NCBI GenBank assembly: GCA_013076295.1
Contig: RQOL01000730.1
Location: forward strand, 186,001-250,000
Direction: 5' to 3'
Origin: Sanderia malayensis
Lineage: Eukaryota > Cnidaria > Scyphozoa > Semaeostomeae > Pelagiidae
DNA: 64,000 nucleotides
Below are positions 19,505-32,754 of this stretch, piece by piece; position 1 is the stretch's first letter; each line of letters begins with the position of its first letter. The notes beneath the pieces are model-generated. The model searched no databases, had not been told where the DNA came from, and saw only the letters and a list, made by a program, of their open reading frames with translations. A program made the translations under genes and the position numbers.

Positions 19505-22500
19505 TAAGTAGTAAAGGCAGAATTCGCAACAACAATATGCAATAGTGAGACTCTTAGAAGCAGCTTTTTGCAAGTAATAAACCAATCATGGAATTTAAAG
19601 AGCCACTTACCGAGGCATATCTAACAACAACAATCACTCGTTATCAACAACCTATTCCTAATCATATTAGTAATCCGCTTTCAGATCAAAGGTCTCTCTA
19701 AATATAAATAAGAGTTGTTGAGTAATTTTTGCTTCGTTTCTGGCAACTCCGAACTTTTGAAGAAAAGCTACCTCATCCGTAAAACATTACTTATCTTGTC
19801 AACTCGCACACAAGCAACAAACAACAGTGAACAAATACAAAGTAATTGCGCAACAATATAGTGCAGTAACTCAAATTTCTATATGACTATAAATTTGCTA
19901 AAAAAACTAACAAACACTTCTGGAAAAGGTGAAAAATAACAAAAACATTGTATTGAAAAATAATAAAAGAATGTATAGCAAAGAGACAATTAAAAATGTT
20001 AACTGAATTAATTTACAAAAACAAAAAATATAAAGACATTGTCAAACTAAATATTCATTGTCACTGTCTGAGTATGATAAATCAGAGGGTGTAGTAATCT
20101 CTGTCACATCTGAAATATTTTCGCCAAACTCCGAGTCTTCCTCAGAATTCGGTATGTCAACAGCAACAGAGGAAATTGGAGCTATTTCCACATCTGGTAC
20201 TGCATTTTCGGTGATCCATTTACCAAAGGTATCACATGCAAACTGCAGCTGCAATTTGCAATAGTTGATGCCTCTATTTATTAAGGCAATTTTCCCTTTG
20301 ATGATGTCATCAGTTTTCTTTGATGTTTCATATCGACTCTACAACAGAGCAGGGTTGACAGTAAAACATAAAGTACAAAACAAGTACTTATCTTAAATTA
20401 CATTATTTAAGTTGGTAAAGAAAGATATAAATTATACGTACATTTCCATCTTGTTCTTGTTCTTCAAAGAGAACATCCGATCATTCGCTAGAAAAATCTG
20501 AAAAAGGATAATGGGACATGTAAAACATTCAGATATGCATGTTAACTAGCAGTAAATCTGGTGAGCTACTGAAACACTTTTAGATCTTCACTACAATCCC
20601 TAATGACAACTACTGGTAGTGAAGTGAGTTGTAATGACACAAAATACACAAAAAGAACAAATGGCATTGCATTACCAGAAAGTTCCTTCAAACGGTTTTC
20701 GAGGTCTCGCATTTTCCTATCTCTGAAGAACAAAATAAAGTTCTTCATTTCGGACTTGAGGATGGTCAACTCTTCCATTAGTCTTTCACTAGTCAAGTTC
20801 AAGACAAGCAAGTTGTGTTTTAGTTCCGAGGATACTGTAAAGAACCAAATTACCACAATTAAAGGTGAAAAAATAAATAACAAGTTGCAGCATATATTCA
20901 TATACAGATTTATTTCTGTCAATGGAGATAAATAAGTTAATACTGATGAAACAGGGAAATATAAAAAGGAAGCTGTTACAAAGTTACGACACGTAAATGG
21001 ATATCATCACAATGGTTATCATTACGAAGGTCATTACCAATTGCTTCATTTGATGGTATTTGCCTCCAGGGGAAACTATCTCGCAGACACGAAAGCAATG
21101 ATATTTTGGCAATTTCAAGGGACGTTGGTTGCCCGACATTTTCATTGTAGACAGAAACCAGAGTCTTCAGTAATTCGGATTGCCTTGAAATCTTGGCTCG
21201 AATCTTCTTCCGCTTTTTGCTGCTATCTACAAAAAATCTTTTACAGAAACCGCTTCCTTTACATTATCCAGAACATCGTTTTCGTTGCGGAGATATTTTT
21301 GGTTTAAGGTGCAGTACCTTCTTTGCAAAAAATCGATGCTCTTGGCAAAAAACTTAATCCGAAGGATCGAAAGCTTTAAACAACAAATTTCTTCATTATT
21401 GCAGAAGTGCTCTTCAACATCAGGCAATTCATCCTTCTCCTTCAATATCATATACAGCATGAAAATCTCTTCTTCTTTAGCAATGTGTACTGATATTGTT
21501 GAATTTTGTGCAACTACAACCACAACAAAACACTGGCATTGCTGATACGAGGAACAACACTTGAAAGTTTTACTTGATCAAGTTAGTTATAGGGAATCAG
21601 CTAGATATCTCTTAAGAAGTACCTTCAGCATTTAAGACTGCCTCTTCCCTCCAATTCTCATACATCTCAGGAGTAACAGGAAATGGACATTTGGCCAGCT
21701 GCTGCCTCATTTCATCCTTTATCTTCACTTGTTTCTGAAGAGTCTGGGGAAAAGAAATACTGTTAGCAAAATAATTCTTAAGATCTTTATCATTTCCAGA
21801 TGACAGAAACCTCACACTTAATATTACAAGCTGTAATTAGAGCCAAACCTAATATAAAGTTTTAGTATAAAAATATATGTCAAAAAACAGTAGAAAAATT
21901 ACATTTGTGTATCTTTTATGCAAATCTGAAACAAAATTAGTCAACTTGCGCTTATTCCAAGCAGCAGCATGCTCAGTTATAGTTTCTTCTCTTCCTAAAA
22001 ACCAGAAAATGTATATTTCTATTCTAAATAAGTAAATTTAAAAACAAATTGAAACATAACTAAAGCAACAAATGATTGGTTTGAATGCTTTCAGTAAAAG
22101 TCAATGCATGTAAAGTTATGTACTTACGCTCTGGTAGCATGTATTTTGTTGTGACCCCTATTCTTGACAAATAACTAAAAATTTGTTCATCTTCTTCCCC
22201 TGGTGTAAAACCGGAGTTCTGAAATACAAAATTAGAAACCAATAGAAATTGAATAGTCTAATTAATTAAAGATTTACAAATTATAGACTTTAAAGTTACT
22301 CATACCTCACAATGTGCAGGGTGTCCTTTGACATGCATCATCCCAATGGCATACCTGCAATGCTCATATAGCTCTGGATCAGCCTTCTTTAGCCATTTCG
22401 AATACTTGCAAGCAACATCAGTATACAAAACTGATAATCCTACTTCTGTCAAATAGTTTTTTTGCAAAGAATAGCTGTAGCCAAACAATTCACCCCTAAA

Positions 22501-24718
22501 CATATTGAGGGCCTTTTGTGCTATGCGATGACGACAGCATATCATAACAATTCCAGTTTCATCAAGTTTGGCAAACTTCTGTGACTGATTCTGAGCAGCT
22601 TTCCAGAATGTTGAGCCACAAAGACCATTTTTAGTTGCCTGTAAAAGATAAATAAATGATGAAAGAATGAAATGAGGAAAAAATGGGCCAATTCAGCTGT
22701 TATGATAAAATGCATTTGAAATCACTTGTGCAATGCTATCAAACAACACCACCAGTGTAACAAAAGCACATTGCACTGAACAACATTAGGAGATGTTTAA
22801 ATGCATGGTACTATTTGGAAGCCAAGCTCTTAATATGGCCATCATATTCATAACATGACTCACTGGCATTCTACCAATCTGTGGGTCATCATACAGTGTC
22901 TGCAAGGCATTGTCAACCAATTCATTATCGCAAAAGAACATGTTTCCATAATAGGATGACCTGCTTCTTCTAAAAAAGAAATGAATTCTGTCAAGTATAG
23001 AGAAACTGGTTGATGACAAAGTTAGAGTTAAACTGTAATTTTTAAGCCTCACATAGTCAAAAGGAAATGTTGAAGATGAAAATGTGTCCAACAAGTAGAT
23101 CATGATAGCACAACTGATTTTGGCAAGAAAACGCAAAGTCACTTACTTTCCTGACCCCTTATATCGGTATAATTTGCAGTTTCCATCAACATGACTTGCA
23201 TGCTGCTCAATACTGCAACTAGGGCATTGAAATTGATCCTTCATTTGCAGTTCGTCACAAAATTTCCACTCTTTGAAACATTTTGCAAATGCAGTCGTGT
23301 TAATTGTTCCTTGCTACAAAAGTAAAAACATTTATGCAAAAGCCTTGAAAATGTTACAACGGTGCAGATGTGATAAAACCTGAATCATCCAAGCATGTAA
23401 TGAAGTATGATATAACTACTTACCCTATTTCTCTCCTTTGATAAGTCCTCCAAACTTCTTAAAAATGCAGATTCTGAGGTTCCTGGCATGAACGATTTCA
23501 ATTTATCCCCGAATACCAACAACTCTTCATCAAAAATATAAGAAACATTGCCCATGCTTCCTGGCCAGTAATGTGACTCCAAAAGTGAAGTTGGTGTAAA
23601 AGGGTCAACATCTTCCATACAATAATCACACCGATATTTATGTTTTAGAAAATCATAGCCGCCTGAAAATAAAAGCTTCACATTAAGGCAAATCAATGAT
23701 GTTTATCAAAAGCAAATTGGAAGAAAACAACACACTACCACCAATAATGTTACATAATGCTACCCTGTGAGAACAATTTATGAAAGTATCAATAAACTTG
23801 TTAACATGTTAACATCAGATAGAGCTGAAATGACAAACAAATAAGTGGACAAACTACCTTGTAAATTAACCACAATGCATCTCTGGCTTGTTGATTCAAT
23901 TGAAAATTCATCTACCACATTACAACATCTTTTACAAACAGGTACCCTGAGGTCAGCAAACTTCTCTGAAAAAATATATAACATTCACTGTTAATCACAT
24001 ATACTTCTTCATTATTAAGTAAAAATCTAAAAGGTTGACAAAACTTGCAGCATACTTATTTCAGTGACTTTTCCAATATCATTTACTGACTGCAATGAAG
24101 GAATATAGGCAAAAGTACCATTCTGCCAGACTTGGCGGTCATGAAATGGTTGCTTTTTGTGCAATAGCTTGTCACAAGCTCCACAAATAGGACCTGAAGA
24201 TTTGCAATTAAAGCAATTCAAGAAAGCAGGACAGTTCTTGCAGTTACTGCACAGAGACTCATCAAGAAACTGCTGCTTGAGCAATGCCTCCACCATTAGC
24301 TTTCTATTTTCTTCCCATTTTGCATGTGACAACTGCTGTCTCTCAGACCATTTGGAACATTCAGGCACTCCAATTACTTGTCTGCATTCTGCAATCACTT
24401 CACTCAGCTCTGTTGGAATGTGTATGATATGCATAATATACTATATAAAGATACATGAACAAAAACGTAACAAATGCAAAACAATAAAAATATCAACAGA
24501 ATATAATAACCAACCTTGGTCTGGATCATCAATCTAAGCACCAGTCTGGACATCATAATCACAATCAATATCTGTTGATTCCAATCCTGCAAAATTCCAA
24601 AACGAAGAATGAAAATATCACTCAACGTCAAGACTTCCTCAATAAAGATTACACTTAATGGCCTAAATTTACTTAGATTAATTAGATTAGCAATCATTGC
24701 TTTACTTGCAAAAGTATA

Positions 24719-27700
24719 CACTTAGGTATCAAAAGTATTCGAACGCCTGATGAAAAATGGCGTCTAGAAGTGGCCCTAGGCCTGAGCAAGAAAATTTACA
24801 TAACAATGTAATACTACCAAACGGGTTTCAATAGCGAATTTCTTTAGCATAAATATACTCAAAATTTCATACATTTTCAAATGAAAACATAATTTAAACT
24901 ATATCGTATTGTTTTACAATGATATTAAAAGAAAACTGTGAAGAGGTCCCTCAAAACATTTTTACGACGACTTATCGAAGTGGAGTAATTAAATCGCGAA
25001 TAATTATAATTTCTTTCACTCAAAGCCACGCAAATTCTCTCTCATTTAAAAGAGAATGTTTCAAAATTTTGAAAAATAATAAAACTTTTTCATGTAACTG
25101 TCTTGACCTTTTAGAATTCAAGTTTAAGTCTTTGTTTATCATTTTAGGAATGTGATTCGACAAAACCTATTTTTCCATAATTTTTTTCAGAGTAAAAAAA
25201 AGAAGGTTAAGCGCCATAAAAAAAAATCTGACATGGATATTCCTATAATTTGTTTCAAATATTATAATTTGATATAACTTTTAAGAGCTTAAAGGGCTAC
25301 TCCCACCATATTTTTTTATTGCATTTCTGGGTAGTTTTTGGCGTAAAAACAGGTACTGCTGTTTTTAAATTTTTAAATTCGCTCATTAACACCCTTTTTT
25401 ACGCCTCCAAACATGCACATTCCAGAAAAAAGTCGGGCAAAAAGAAAACTGGGGCGAGGCCGGTGTGACGCAGATGCCGGAACGCAGAAAATTTACTTTA
25501 TTGTGTTCAGTACCAAAGCTCGCACGAAAACGTTTTGCATGTCTATAGTCAAAACCAAGTTGTATTTAAAAAATTAAACCCTGCCACGCACTAGTTCAGG
25601 ATCTAAGGAATCTGTTGATGCCTCGTTTATCATGAAAAGCGTGAGTTTTTTACACAAATGAGGATGATTTGCTCACGCTTACGCTGCAAGCCGGCATGTT
25701 TTTCGACCTCAACGTCGCAGTCTCGAGCGAGCTTCACATACAATCTTCAGTGGTGCGGGATGGTTTTAAATAACAATATGAATTCGAAATCTATTCAATT
25801 AAAGAGGAGGAAGCTCTCTTTCAACAATTTTTCGATAGAATTGATAGTATGGAAAATTTGTGAGCTCTTATCTACGCATTTATAAGATTTAAACCAAATC
25901 GGGTCAGTCAAAAATTTGCAAAATCGCTAGGCCGAGCAGGTCCTGGCACGGGTAAAGTAGAATAATGCTATTTTGGACTAATAATGCATGCAAATAACCT
26001 CATTTGTTTTATCTGGTGTGTATTTGAAGCAGCAGCTTATATTTTGGTAATATTTCAAGTGTAGTTATGGTCATAACTGTGTGGAAAAACTCGAAAATCC
26101 CTTCCAGGAGTGTAAACATTAATGCCCAGAGATCGAAGATTTCACAAGTTCAATGTGAACTCGAAGAAAAACTTTCCAGCACAATGTTGGGCTTCATACT
26201 GGTGTGCTGGTTTTGGTTATATTGTCTGACTTTGTCAACAATATACACCTTTACTTTGCCTTAGGTTTCAATGTAATCACCAAGATATATATATAATTTA
26301 TAACAAGAACTCCATGGATATGTCAGCCAAACAATTTCAATTTGAGCAACTTTTTAACAGCGCATATCACTTTAGCATTTCAATATCTTTGACAAAAACC
26401 CAAGTAGTAAATACAAAAATAATCCACAATTATCTTGCTAAAACCAAGCACACGGCAAAACTTGATAAAATAGAGTATAGAACTGATGGAAACGATAAAC
26501 AAACTTATTATATCACGATTCACGAACGTTTGCTGGTTGTTTTATCACGCAAAATGAAAGGAAGGAAGAGGTTGAGTGATGAACACATAATCACGTGAGG
26601 CGTGTGAATACTGGAAAAATCCATTCTCACTGCATCAGCTTTGGGGTCAATTTTCAGCCCTTAACAATGCCGAAAATTAAAAAAAAACACACGGGGAGAT
26701 GTCAATAAGCTTTTTAATGATGGTGTTGAAGTGGTTTGAAAAAACATTTGTGTTTATCATTGAAAACAAGGGAGAAAACCGGACGCGACGTTGATTTTTC
26801 CATACTGAAGCCAAAGAGAGAAGTTTTTTTGCGTTCCGGCATCTACGTCACACAACCTCGGCCCAGATCGTTTCATGTTGCGCGACATTTTCAGAAATGG
26901 CCTGAAAATCGCACTTTTGGAGCCGTGAAAAGAGGTATTAATGAGCGAATTTCGAAATTTAAAAAGTGCAGTACCTGTTTTTCCGTCAAAAACTACCCAG
27001 AAATGAAATAAAAAAATATGGTGGGAGTAGCCCTTTAATATTTTCTGAAGTGAACGAAAATTCAATTTTCTAAAACCCACTCTGAAATTTGAAAAACAAA
27101 ACATGTGGTTCTCAAGTTGTAAACAAAGACTTACTCACAAAAAGATGATAGACCCTGTGCTGGTCATCTTCATCTTCCTCCTCCTCTTCCTTCCCCCCTC
27201 CCCCTCATCTTCATCGTCTGCGTCATACTCATCATCATCAAATTCTACTTGAAACATAAAAAATGGTTTGGGATTATTTTCCACGTTCATTTGAAAAACA
27301 AAGTTTTGGGATCATCTACATTCATGTAGATGATCCCAAAACATAAAAAATGGTTTGGGATCATCTATCAAAGACTTAAACTTGAATTCTAAAAGGTCAA
27401 GACAGTTACATGAAAAAGTTTTATTATTTTTCAAAATTTTGAAACATTCTCTTTTAAATGAGAGAGAATTTGCGTGGCTTTGAGTGAAAGAAATTATAAT
27501 TATTCGCGATTTAATTACTCCACTTCGATAAATTGTCGTAAACATTTTTTGAGGGACCTCTTCGCAGTTTTCTTTTAATATTATTGTAAAACAATACGAT
27601 ACAGTGTAAATTATAATTATATTTGAAAATGTATGAAATTTTGAGTATATTTATGCTAAAGAAATTCGCTATTGAAACCCGTTTGGTAGTATTACATTGT

Positions 27701-27784
27701 GATGTAAATTTTCTTGCTCAGGCCTAGGGCCACTTCTAGACGCCATTTTTCATCAGGCGTTCGAATACTTTTAATACCTGAGTG
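24719..27784. mobile_element. TA-flanked element with ~415-bp inverted ends
   Basis: The ends CACTTAGGTATCAAAAG and, from the right, CACTCAGGTATTAAAAG lie between TA dinucleotides, suggesting a Tc1/mariner-type target. The inverted repeats are long, about 415 bp (24719-25134 and 27369-27784), and nearly identical; matching 78-codon open frames in the two arms are a by-product. No transposase is visible. A purine-rich stretch at about 27165-27262 encodes an acidic run on the minus strand (DDDEYDADDEDE) and could be a captured exon. A second element is nested at 25293-27034. Confidence 0.65.
25293..27034. mobile_element. TTAA-flanked non-autonomous element
   Basis: A 1,742-bp element nested in the preceding one. 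Both ends read AGGGCTACTCCCACCATA inward, and both are flanked by TTAA (25289-25292, 27035-27038), the target of piggyBac and Kolobok transposons. The inverted ends extend about 200 bp. It has no coding region that I can recognise. Confidence 0.7.
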
Positions 27785-28318
27785 TACTTGTATCTACTAA
27801 TCTTACTGCATTTTCCCAAACAATTATGAAATGAAAAATGAAAACCAACAATGGTCAATTCTTGTATAGGTTTTCTAACTTTTAAATTGACTTACTGTTT
27901 TCATTGGAAGCAACACCAAGGGACTTTTCCTTATCTTTCCTTACCTTATCTTTTCCTTATCTTTGGTTTACGCTTCTTGTTTTGCTTCAGTAGACCTTGA
28001 GCTTCACCAACAAGGTCAGCCATTGACTTCTTTTTTCTTCTCCGTGTAACTGATCTTTGGGTACCTAAGAAAAAAGTTTATAAAAAATAATTATCAAATT
28101 CAAAAATATTCTCAACCGATTTGGGGTGGGATTTGCTTGCTATTAAAAAATAATCTTTGAAATCTCAAGTTTGTGGGCCTAGTTGAGTGTGGGTCAGTCA
28201 AATAACATGACAAAGCAGAGGCAAATAACAACAGAATAGGAAAACATAAGAATATACCAGATGTAACATTTGTAGCCACAGCATCAATCCTATCATCTTC
28301 TTCTTCAACATCAGCCAT

Positions 28319-29527
28319 TATTTCTCAAGTTTTGCCAGGTATCCGAATCCTATCCGAAAACGCGCCTGTCGCTATAGGCCAAGTCACTCAACTCACAGAT
28401 ACAGTTTGTGTTGTTCGCCCTCGCCGACTCTTCTTAACCACAACAACTCAACTGAAAGTCGATCCAACGAACGGGTTTTTAAAGGAAAAAGAAGCAAACA
28501 GAATGATAGAATCGGATAACATCTATTTAAAGCGAAAACAATTGCAATTATTTACCATTGATTCAAGTTTAACCGCCGGTGCCGGATTATAACCATTGTT
28601 GGGGAGATGACTCCCGCGGGAGGGAACGTGGGTGGGAGGGAATGCATGGACACAGAATGAAGAATGGAGAACTTCTGCGGCACAGCCGCTCAAAGAGAAC
28701 TGTTAAAAGCCCACCGCATCATTAAAGGAGGGACGCCTTGGAAGCCCAGATTAATCTTGTTCATGTTTACCCGCCCTTGGCGGTGCTTCGAGCAAGCGCC
28801 ACGCAATTAAGCAAAGCGAGAAAACAAATACTTAGTGCGGCGCTTGTAGGAGCGGTGAACTTTAAAGCAATTTCTTCTCAAATTCGGAGCTCAAAATTGC
28901 TCCCAAGGTACAACTGAATAAAATCACACGAAATGAGAGCAAAAGACCCGCAAAAGATTTCTCAACTGGTTGCATAAAACTGTATAAGTATAAAACTTTG
29001 TAATTTAGGTTATTTTTCAACCAAACTTCAAAATAGCCGTATTTTTTAATAACTAAGAGGGGTTAAGGATGAATGTATTGAAACTTGAGTACTCAAAATT
29101 CCTTACTAATTCTGTAAACTGCCTTAAAACTGGGGTAAGGTGCAAGGAGCATTCTAACAAAGTGCATGAAATAAAATGCGTGCATTTAATTTTGTTAGTG
29201 AATCCAACCAGAACACGGCAACCGAAACAACCAAAACACCCAAAAAGTCACAAAAGCTAAATGATTGTGAAGTCAACTAAAAAACAGACAAAACAGGCAA
29301 AACACGTTGTTCAGAAATTGTTAATAAAATGACTCAAATGGTCAGTTTCATAGGTACACTTTGGAAATTGTGGCAATATTGTAAAACCAAGCACGAATTT
29401 TTAATATCAAGAAGTTAACACAATATGTTCAAGATTTGAATGTTTCTTTGAGGTTTTTGACGAAAAGAATCCATCACTTGAATTGTTCAGTAGGTTAAGT
29501 AGTTAGTGCAGATAAGTTATAAAATAA
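28319..29527. other. No recognisable gene
   Basis: The region upstream of the KDZ start codon, between it and the MULE. It could hold the KDZ promoter. I see no exon with convincing splice signals or known domain. Confidence 0.4.
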
Positions 29528-29845
29528 TGGTTCAATTGGGCATTACTAAACAGTGCAACCAGCCCCAATCAGCCCCAACCACCCCCAACCACCACCAACC
29601 ACCCCCAATCAGCCCCAACTACCCCCAATCAGCCCCAACCACCCAAAAAGAGAATAAGTCGAAGAAGTTCATAATGTTTAAAAATATCAAAGAACATAGA
29701 AACAAAACAATAAATTTAACAACAAAACGTGATATATATAAAAGAGCTCATGTGGGAGCCCACAACGTGATATAAGAGGAGTTATAATTAAAAAGCAAAG
29801 ATTATATTATTATTATACGAGTTAATATAAAGTTTTTATAAACAG

Positions 29846-32221
29846 TTACAACCCAACACCCAAGCTTTTTAAAAAGTCCTTTTCTGCATTTCGCAAAAGG
29901 CGCAGTGTTCCACTGTTAACTTTGATTTTGCTATAGTCAAAACTTTCATTGGCGCCATAAAAGTTTTCACTATTAAATTTCTTCAGGCAAGTATCTTTAA
30001 AGTGGATATACATCGGCCCAAATTTTGACTGTTCCTTCCCTGTCTTTCTGTCTGTCCAAGTACTTGTTCCATAAGATTTGACGACGATGGAATCATCTGA
30101 TGAAATTTTTTTCCCACAGTTACCTTGGCATTTTGAAACTGATTGTGGTAACGTGCTTCGAAGATTCAACTCAAATTCTTTAGGTTGATCAACACGTGGG
30201 TCCGCAAATCTTAAGTTTCCTGGGGAAGAATCACTCTTTTGCACGTTATCTGCTTGTTTCTGTCTCCACTGCTGTGACGTAGGTGATTTACTTAAATGGA
30301 TGGTGAGGCTTTCATGAGGACTTTCTTTTTCTGCATTTCTGTCAATCACCATATAAGGCTCATCATGATTCCTTCTGCAGGTGTTGTATCCAGGTTTTCT
30401 CCCTGCATTCCTTGCCTTATGAAATGAATCACTTGGTCCAATCCTGTAATCTCTGAAAGCTTTGATGTGATCCTCTTTTCTTTTTGTTGACCATGAGTGC
30501 CAGAGTGCACTGTCCACAGAAAACTTCTTGTACTCTGTGGATAAAACATATCTTCCAGCTCCATAAATGGCTCTTATCTCATCAGAATCTTGTCGATCGT
30601 GCATTTTCTTCATGTACGATATTACTTTCAGTGTGCTCAATTTTCCAAAAGACTGATTATGTTTTTCCACAAAGTGAAGCGATTCAATGTCATTCTGGTA
30701 GTACAAGCCAACAGTGTCAGTGCCAGTCCGTGCTGACTGAATTACACTTTCAATGAGCTTTGCCTTTCTTTTTCTTACAAACCACTCATGAAATCCAGGA
30801 CACAGTTTTTCCCACTTTTCTTCCAATGAGCCTAATTTGACATTGAAATCTTCATTATCAAAGGAGTCAGCCAGACCATACTCGTACACATTACCTTTTC
30901 TTTCACCATAAATGTCTTTTATAATTTCACTTTTGGCATGATTTCCTTGAGCTTGGTTTATCTTTAACACCTGGAGAAGTTTCAATAGCTTTTCTTCATC
31001 TCTGGAACTCAAATGATGAACGCAAAGCAAATGCTTTAAATCAGGAATATGGTGCTTGAATCCTGAAAAAATAGCTTCCTCCATATCAACACCGACCTTT
31101 TTGAGATTTCGAAGTCCAGGATCAGCAGCAATAAGCTCCAGTGCAAGACGAGAAAAGGAATCAGGTCCCTTTGTAAAGTGGAACATTGCTGGTCCCAGAA
31201 AAACTGGATGCTTTCCACTTGATGAATGCACAATGCGTTTGTTTCTGTAGCAAGTATCAGTTACCCAAAGATCACATAAGTTGAATGTTGTATCTACTCC
31301 AAGAACAGAGACTGCCTCTACTTCATCACAACAGAACTGCTTAATGTCATCTATTTGCTTTGGAGAATACACAAAAAAGAAGTATGCAGACCTAGTTGCT
31401 ACAATGGTTTGAATGAAATCACAGGTCTTTTGCTCATGGATTATCTGCAACATTTCATCAGATGCAGCTGACACTCTTTGATCACCACTTTCTTTCTTCT
31501 TTTTCAACTGTGACTTACGATTATAAATCTGCTTCATGTCTCTTGGCTCTTGTGATTGTGAGAGGGACTTCAAAGGTCCACCTGAATTTTCAAGAACATG
31601 ATCGTAGGCTTCAAAAGGATTTTTGCCATTCATAAGCAGAATATCTTCAGCTTGTAGTGTACTGATGGCAGTCTTGTAATATGATCTTTGCATATTGTTG
31701 CCAGCTTTACAATTCCCGTGGGGAAGTATTTGAATATCATCATCTTCATCCAAGAGCTGTTCTGTACACGAGTAAACCACACACATATAATCCTCATAGT
31801 TTTGTTTGCTGTTTGCCTTAATCCTGACAATCATTCTTCTGAGGCTGGGTATGCTTTTATTTTGACGATAGTAGCGCTCAATACTATAGACATCGCTTTC
31901 ACAAACAAGCACATTTTCGTAAGCTCTCCCATTACGCTGTTTATAGTAGAATCCTTTACTGCTTTTGTGCACTTTGAAAGCCCTAGCATTGTCCTTTTTT
32001 CATTGATCTGCACATAATAGTGTGATGTTACTTTGTTTGAATTAATGTACGCACCATTGTCATCGCTTGTAATATCATCTACAGAGTAGTTCTTAATGGT
32101 GTACATGTAATCTCTTCTCACACCTTTAACTGGATATCGCTCTTCATATTGTTCAGGATTGAGCAACAGCACATAAAGAAGCTGTTCTGCTGTTGGATTT
32201 TCAAATGTAAAGCTGCCAAAC
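29846..32221 (-). pseudogene. MULE transposase, single frameshift
   Basis: The exon begins after TGTTTCAG at 32221 and starts FGSFTFENPTAEQ. Near 31985 the frame changes by one base within the CTAGGGCTTTC stretch; downstream the frame (AFKVHKSSKGFYYK onward) stays open for about 700 residues to 29846. The core has GVDTTFNLCD and KKVGVDMEEAIFSGF with the two expected aspartates, then CVHHLSSRDEEK. C-terminal cysteines (CQGNCGKKI, DTCLKKF) may bind zinc. One lesion in so long a frame suggests recent inactivation; a sequencing error is the main alternative. Confidence 0.75.
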
Positions 32222-32377
32222 CTGAAACACAAAAAGCAAAACATTTTCAGGTGTATGAAGAGAACAGGAGATCAACTGAATAATGATCAGGGATAACAAT
32301 TACAATTCTTAAAAAGTGGTTTGTTAAAAGTAGGATTCTTATAAGATATGATTCCTACTGTTAATTGCACTACTAAC

Positions 32378-32640
32378 CTTTGACGAAATTTTGAGTCATC
32401 TGTTTTCTCCAGTGTTTCTTCATAAAATACTTCAATAAGGTCGAAATGACAACGTGCTCTTCTGAGCAAAATCTCGTTGGGATACTTCTCACCAATTATC
32501 CCAATTGGTTCCTCATTGATGTTACTGTAAATAAATAGCCTGCACTTGTAAACATTTGCAAATGCTTCTAATATCAAATCGACGGTCCCAGAACAGTACA
32601 CTCTCTGATTTGTGTATTCTGATAGTTCTGCTAACAAATT
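32378..32640 (-). pseudogene. OTU-like protease C-terminal half in MULE
   Basis: About 86 residues ending at a donor G|GTTAGT at 32377 join to the transposase exon. The segment TVDLILEAFANVYKCRLFIYS and the later RRARCHFDLIEV, with the candidate active-site histidine, resemble the C-terminal half of OTU cysteine proteases, which many MULEs carry. Only about 100 bp separate it from the element end, so the N-terminal half with the catalytic cysteine is missing or was lost by internal deletion. Confidence 0.5.
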
Positions 32641-32754
32641 ATCTTCAGTGACGTCGCTGAACTTACTGTAAAGTGCGATATTTCCGATAATCGTTGGGGC
32701 TGGTTGGGGGTGGTTGGGGGTGGTTGCACTGTTTAGTAATGCCCTGGTTCAATT

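Larger units (their letters stand above)
20042..28318 (-). pseudogene. KDZ-family transposase gene, many exons, damaged
   Basis: Visible exons on the minus strand: 28258-28318 (ATG start), 27896-28064, 24523-24587, 24056-24409, 23858-23965, 23424-23662, 23147-23313, about 22800-22990, 22306-22638, 22128-22218, 21903-21994, 21623-21830, then less certain ones to a stop at 20042. The 24056-24409 exon has a CxC cluster (CSNCKNCPAFLNC, then CGACDKLLH) as in KDZ-associated domains. Core motifs include CPSC...HVDGNCKLYR, KLDETGIVMICC, YTDVACKY and MMHVKGHPAH. KDZ proteins are RNase H-fold transposases. Lesions: a TAG in the 24523 exon, a duplicated AAAGATAAGG stretch that shifts the frame near 27955, and a TAA at the end of the 22.8-kb exon. 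The intron between 27896 and 24587 is filled by nested transposons. No element termini were found, so an old element or a decayed domesticated gene are both possible. Confidence 0.75.
29538..32744 (-). mobile_element. MULE transposon with 10-bp duplication
   Basis: A 3,207-bp element with inverted ends GGGCATTACTAAACAGTGCA, flanked by TGGTTCAATT on both sides (29528-29537 and 32745-32754). A 10-bp duplication is within the usual Mutator-like range. Just inside each end lies a tandem C-rich stretch of CCCCAAYCA units (about 29559-29645 and 32692-32725). It carries a transposase gene and an OTU-like fragment, both on the minus strand. Confidence 0.85.

Noticed and set aside
24919..25155. 78-codon frame repeated at 27312-27545
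   Set aside because: It duplicates only because it lies in the inverted arms of one element; no transposase motif is present.
29559..29645. CRISPR-like or coding tandem array
   Set aside because: C-rich 9-bp units without spacers, located just inside a MULE terminus and mirrored at the other end.
30484..30756. Plus-strand frames inside the MULE transposase
   Set aside because: Antisense shadows of the long minus-strand transposase frame.
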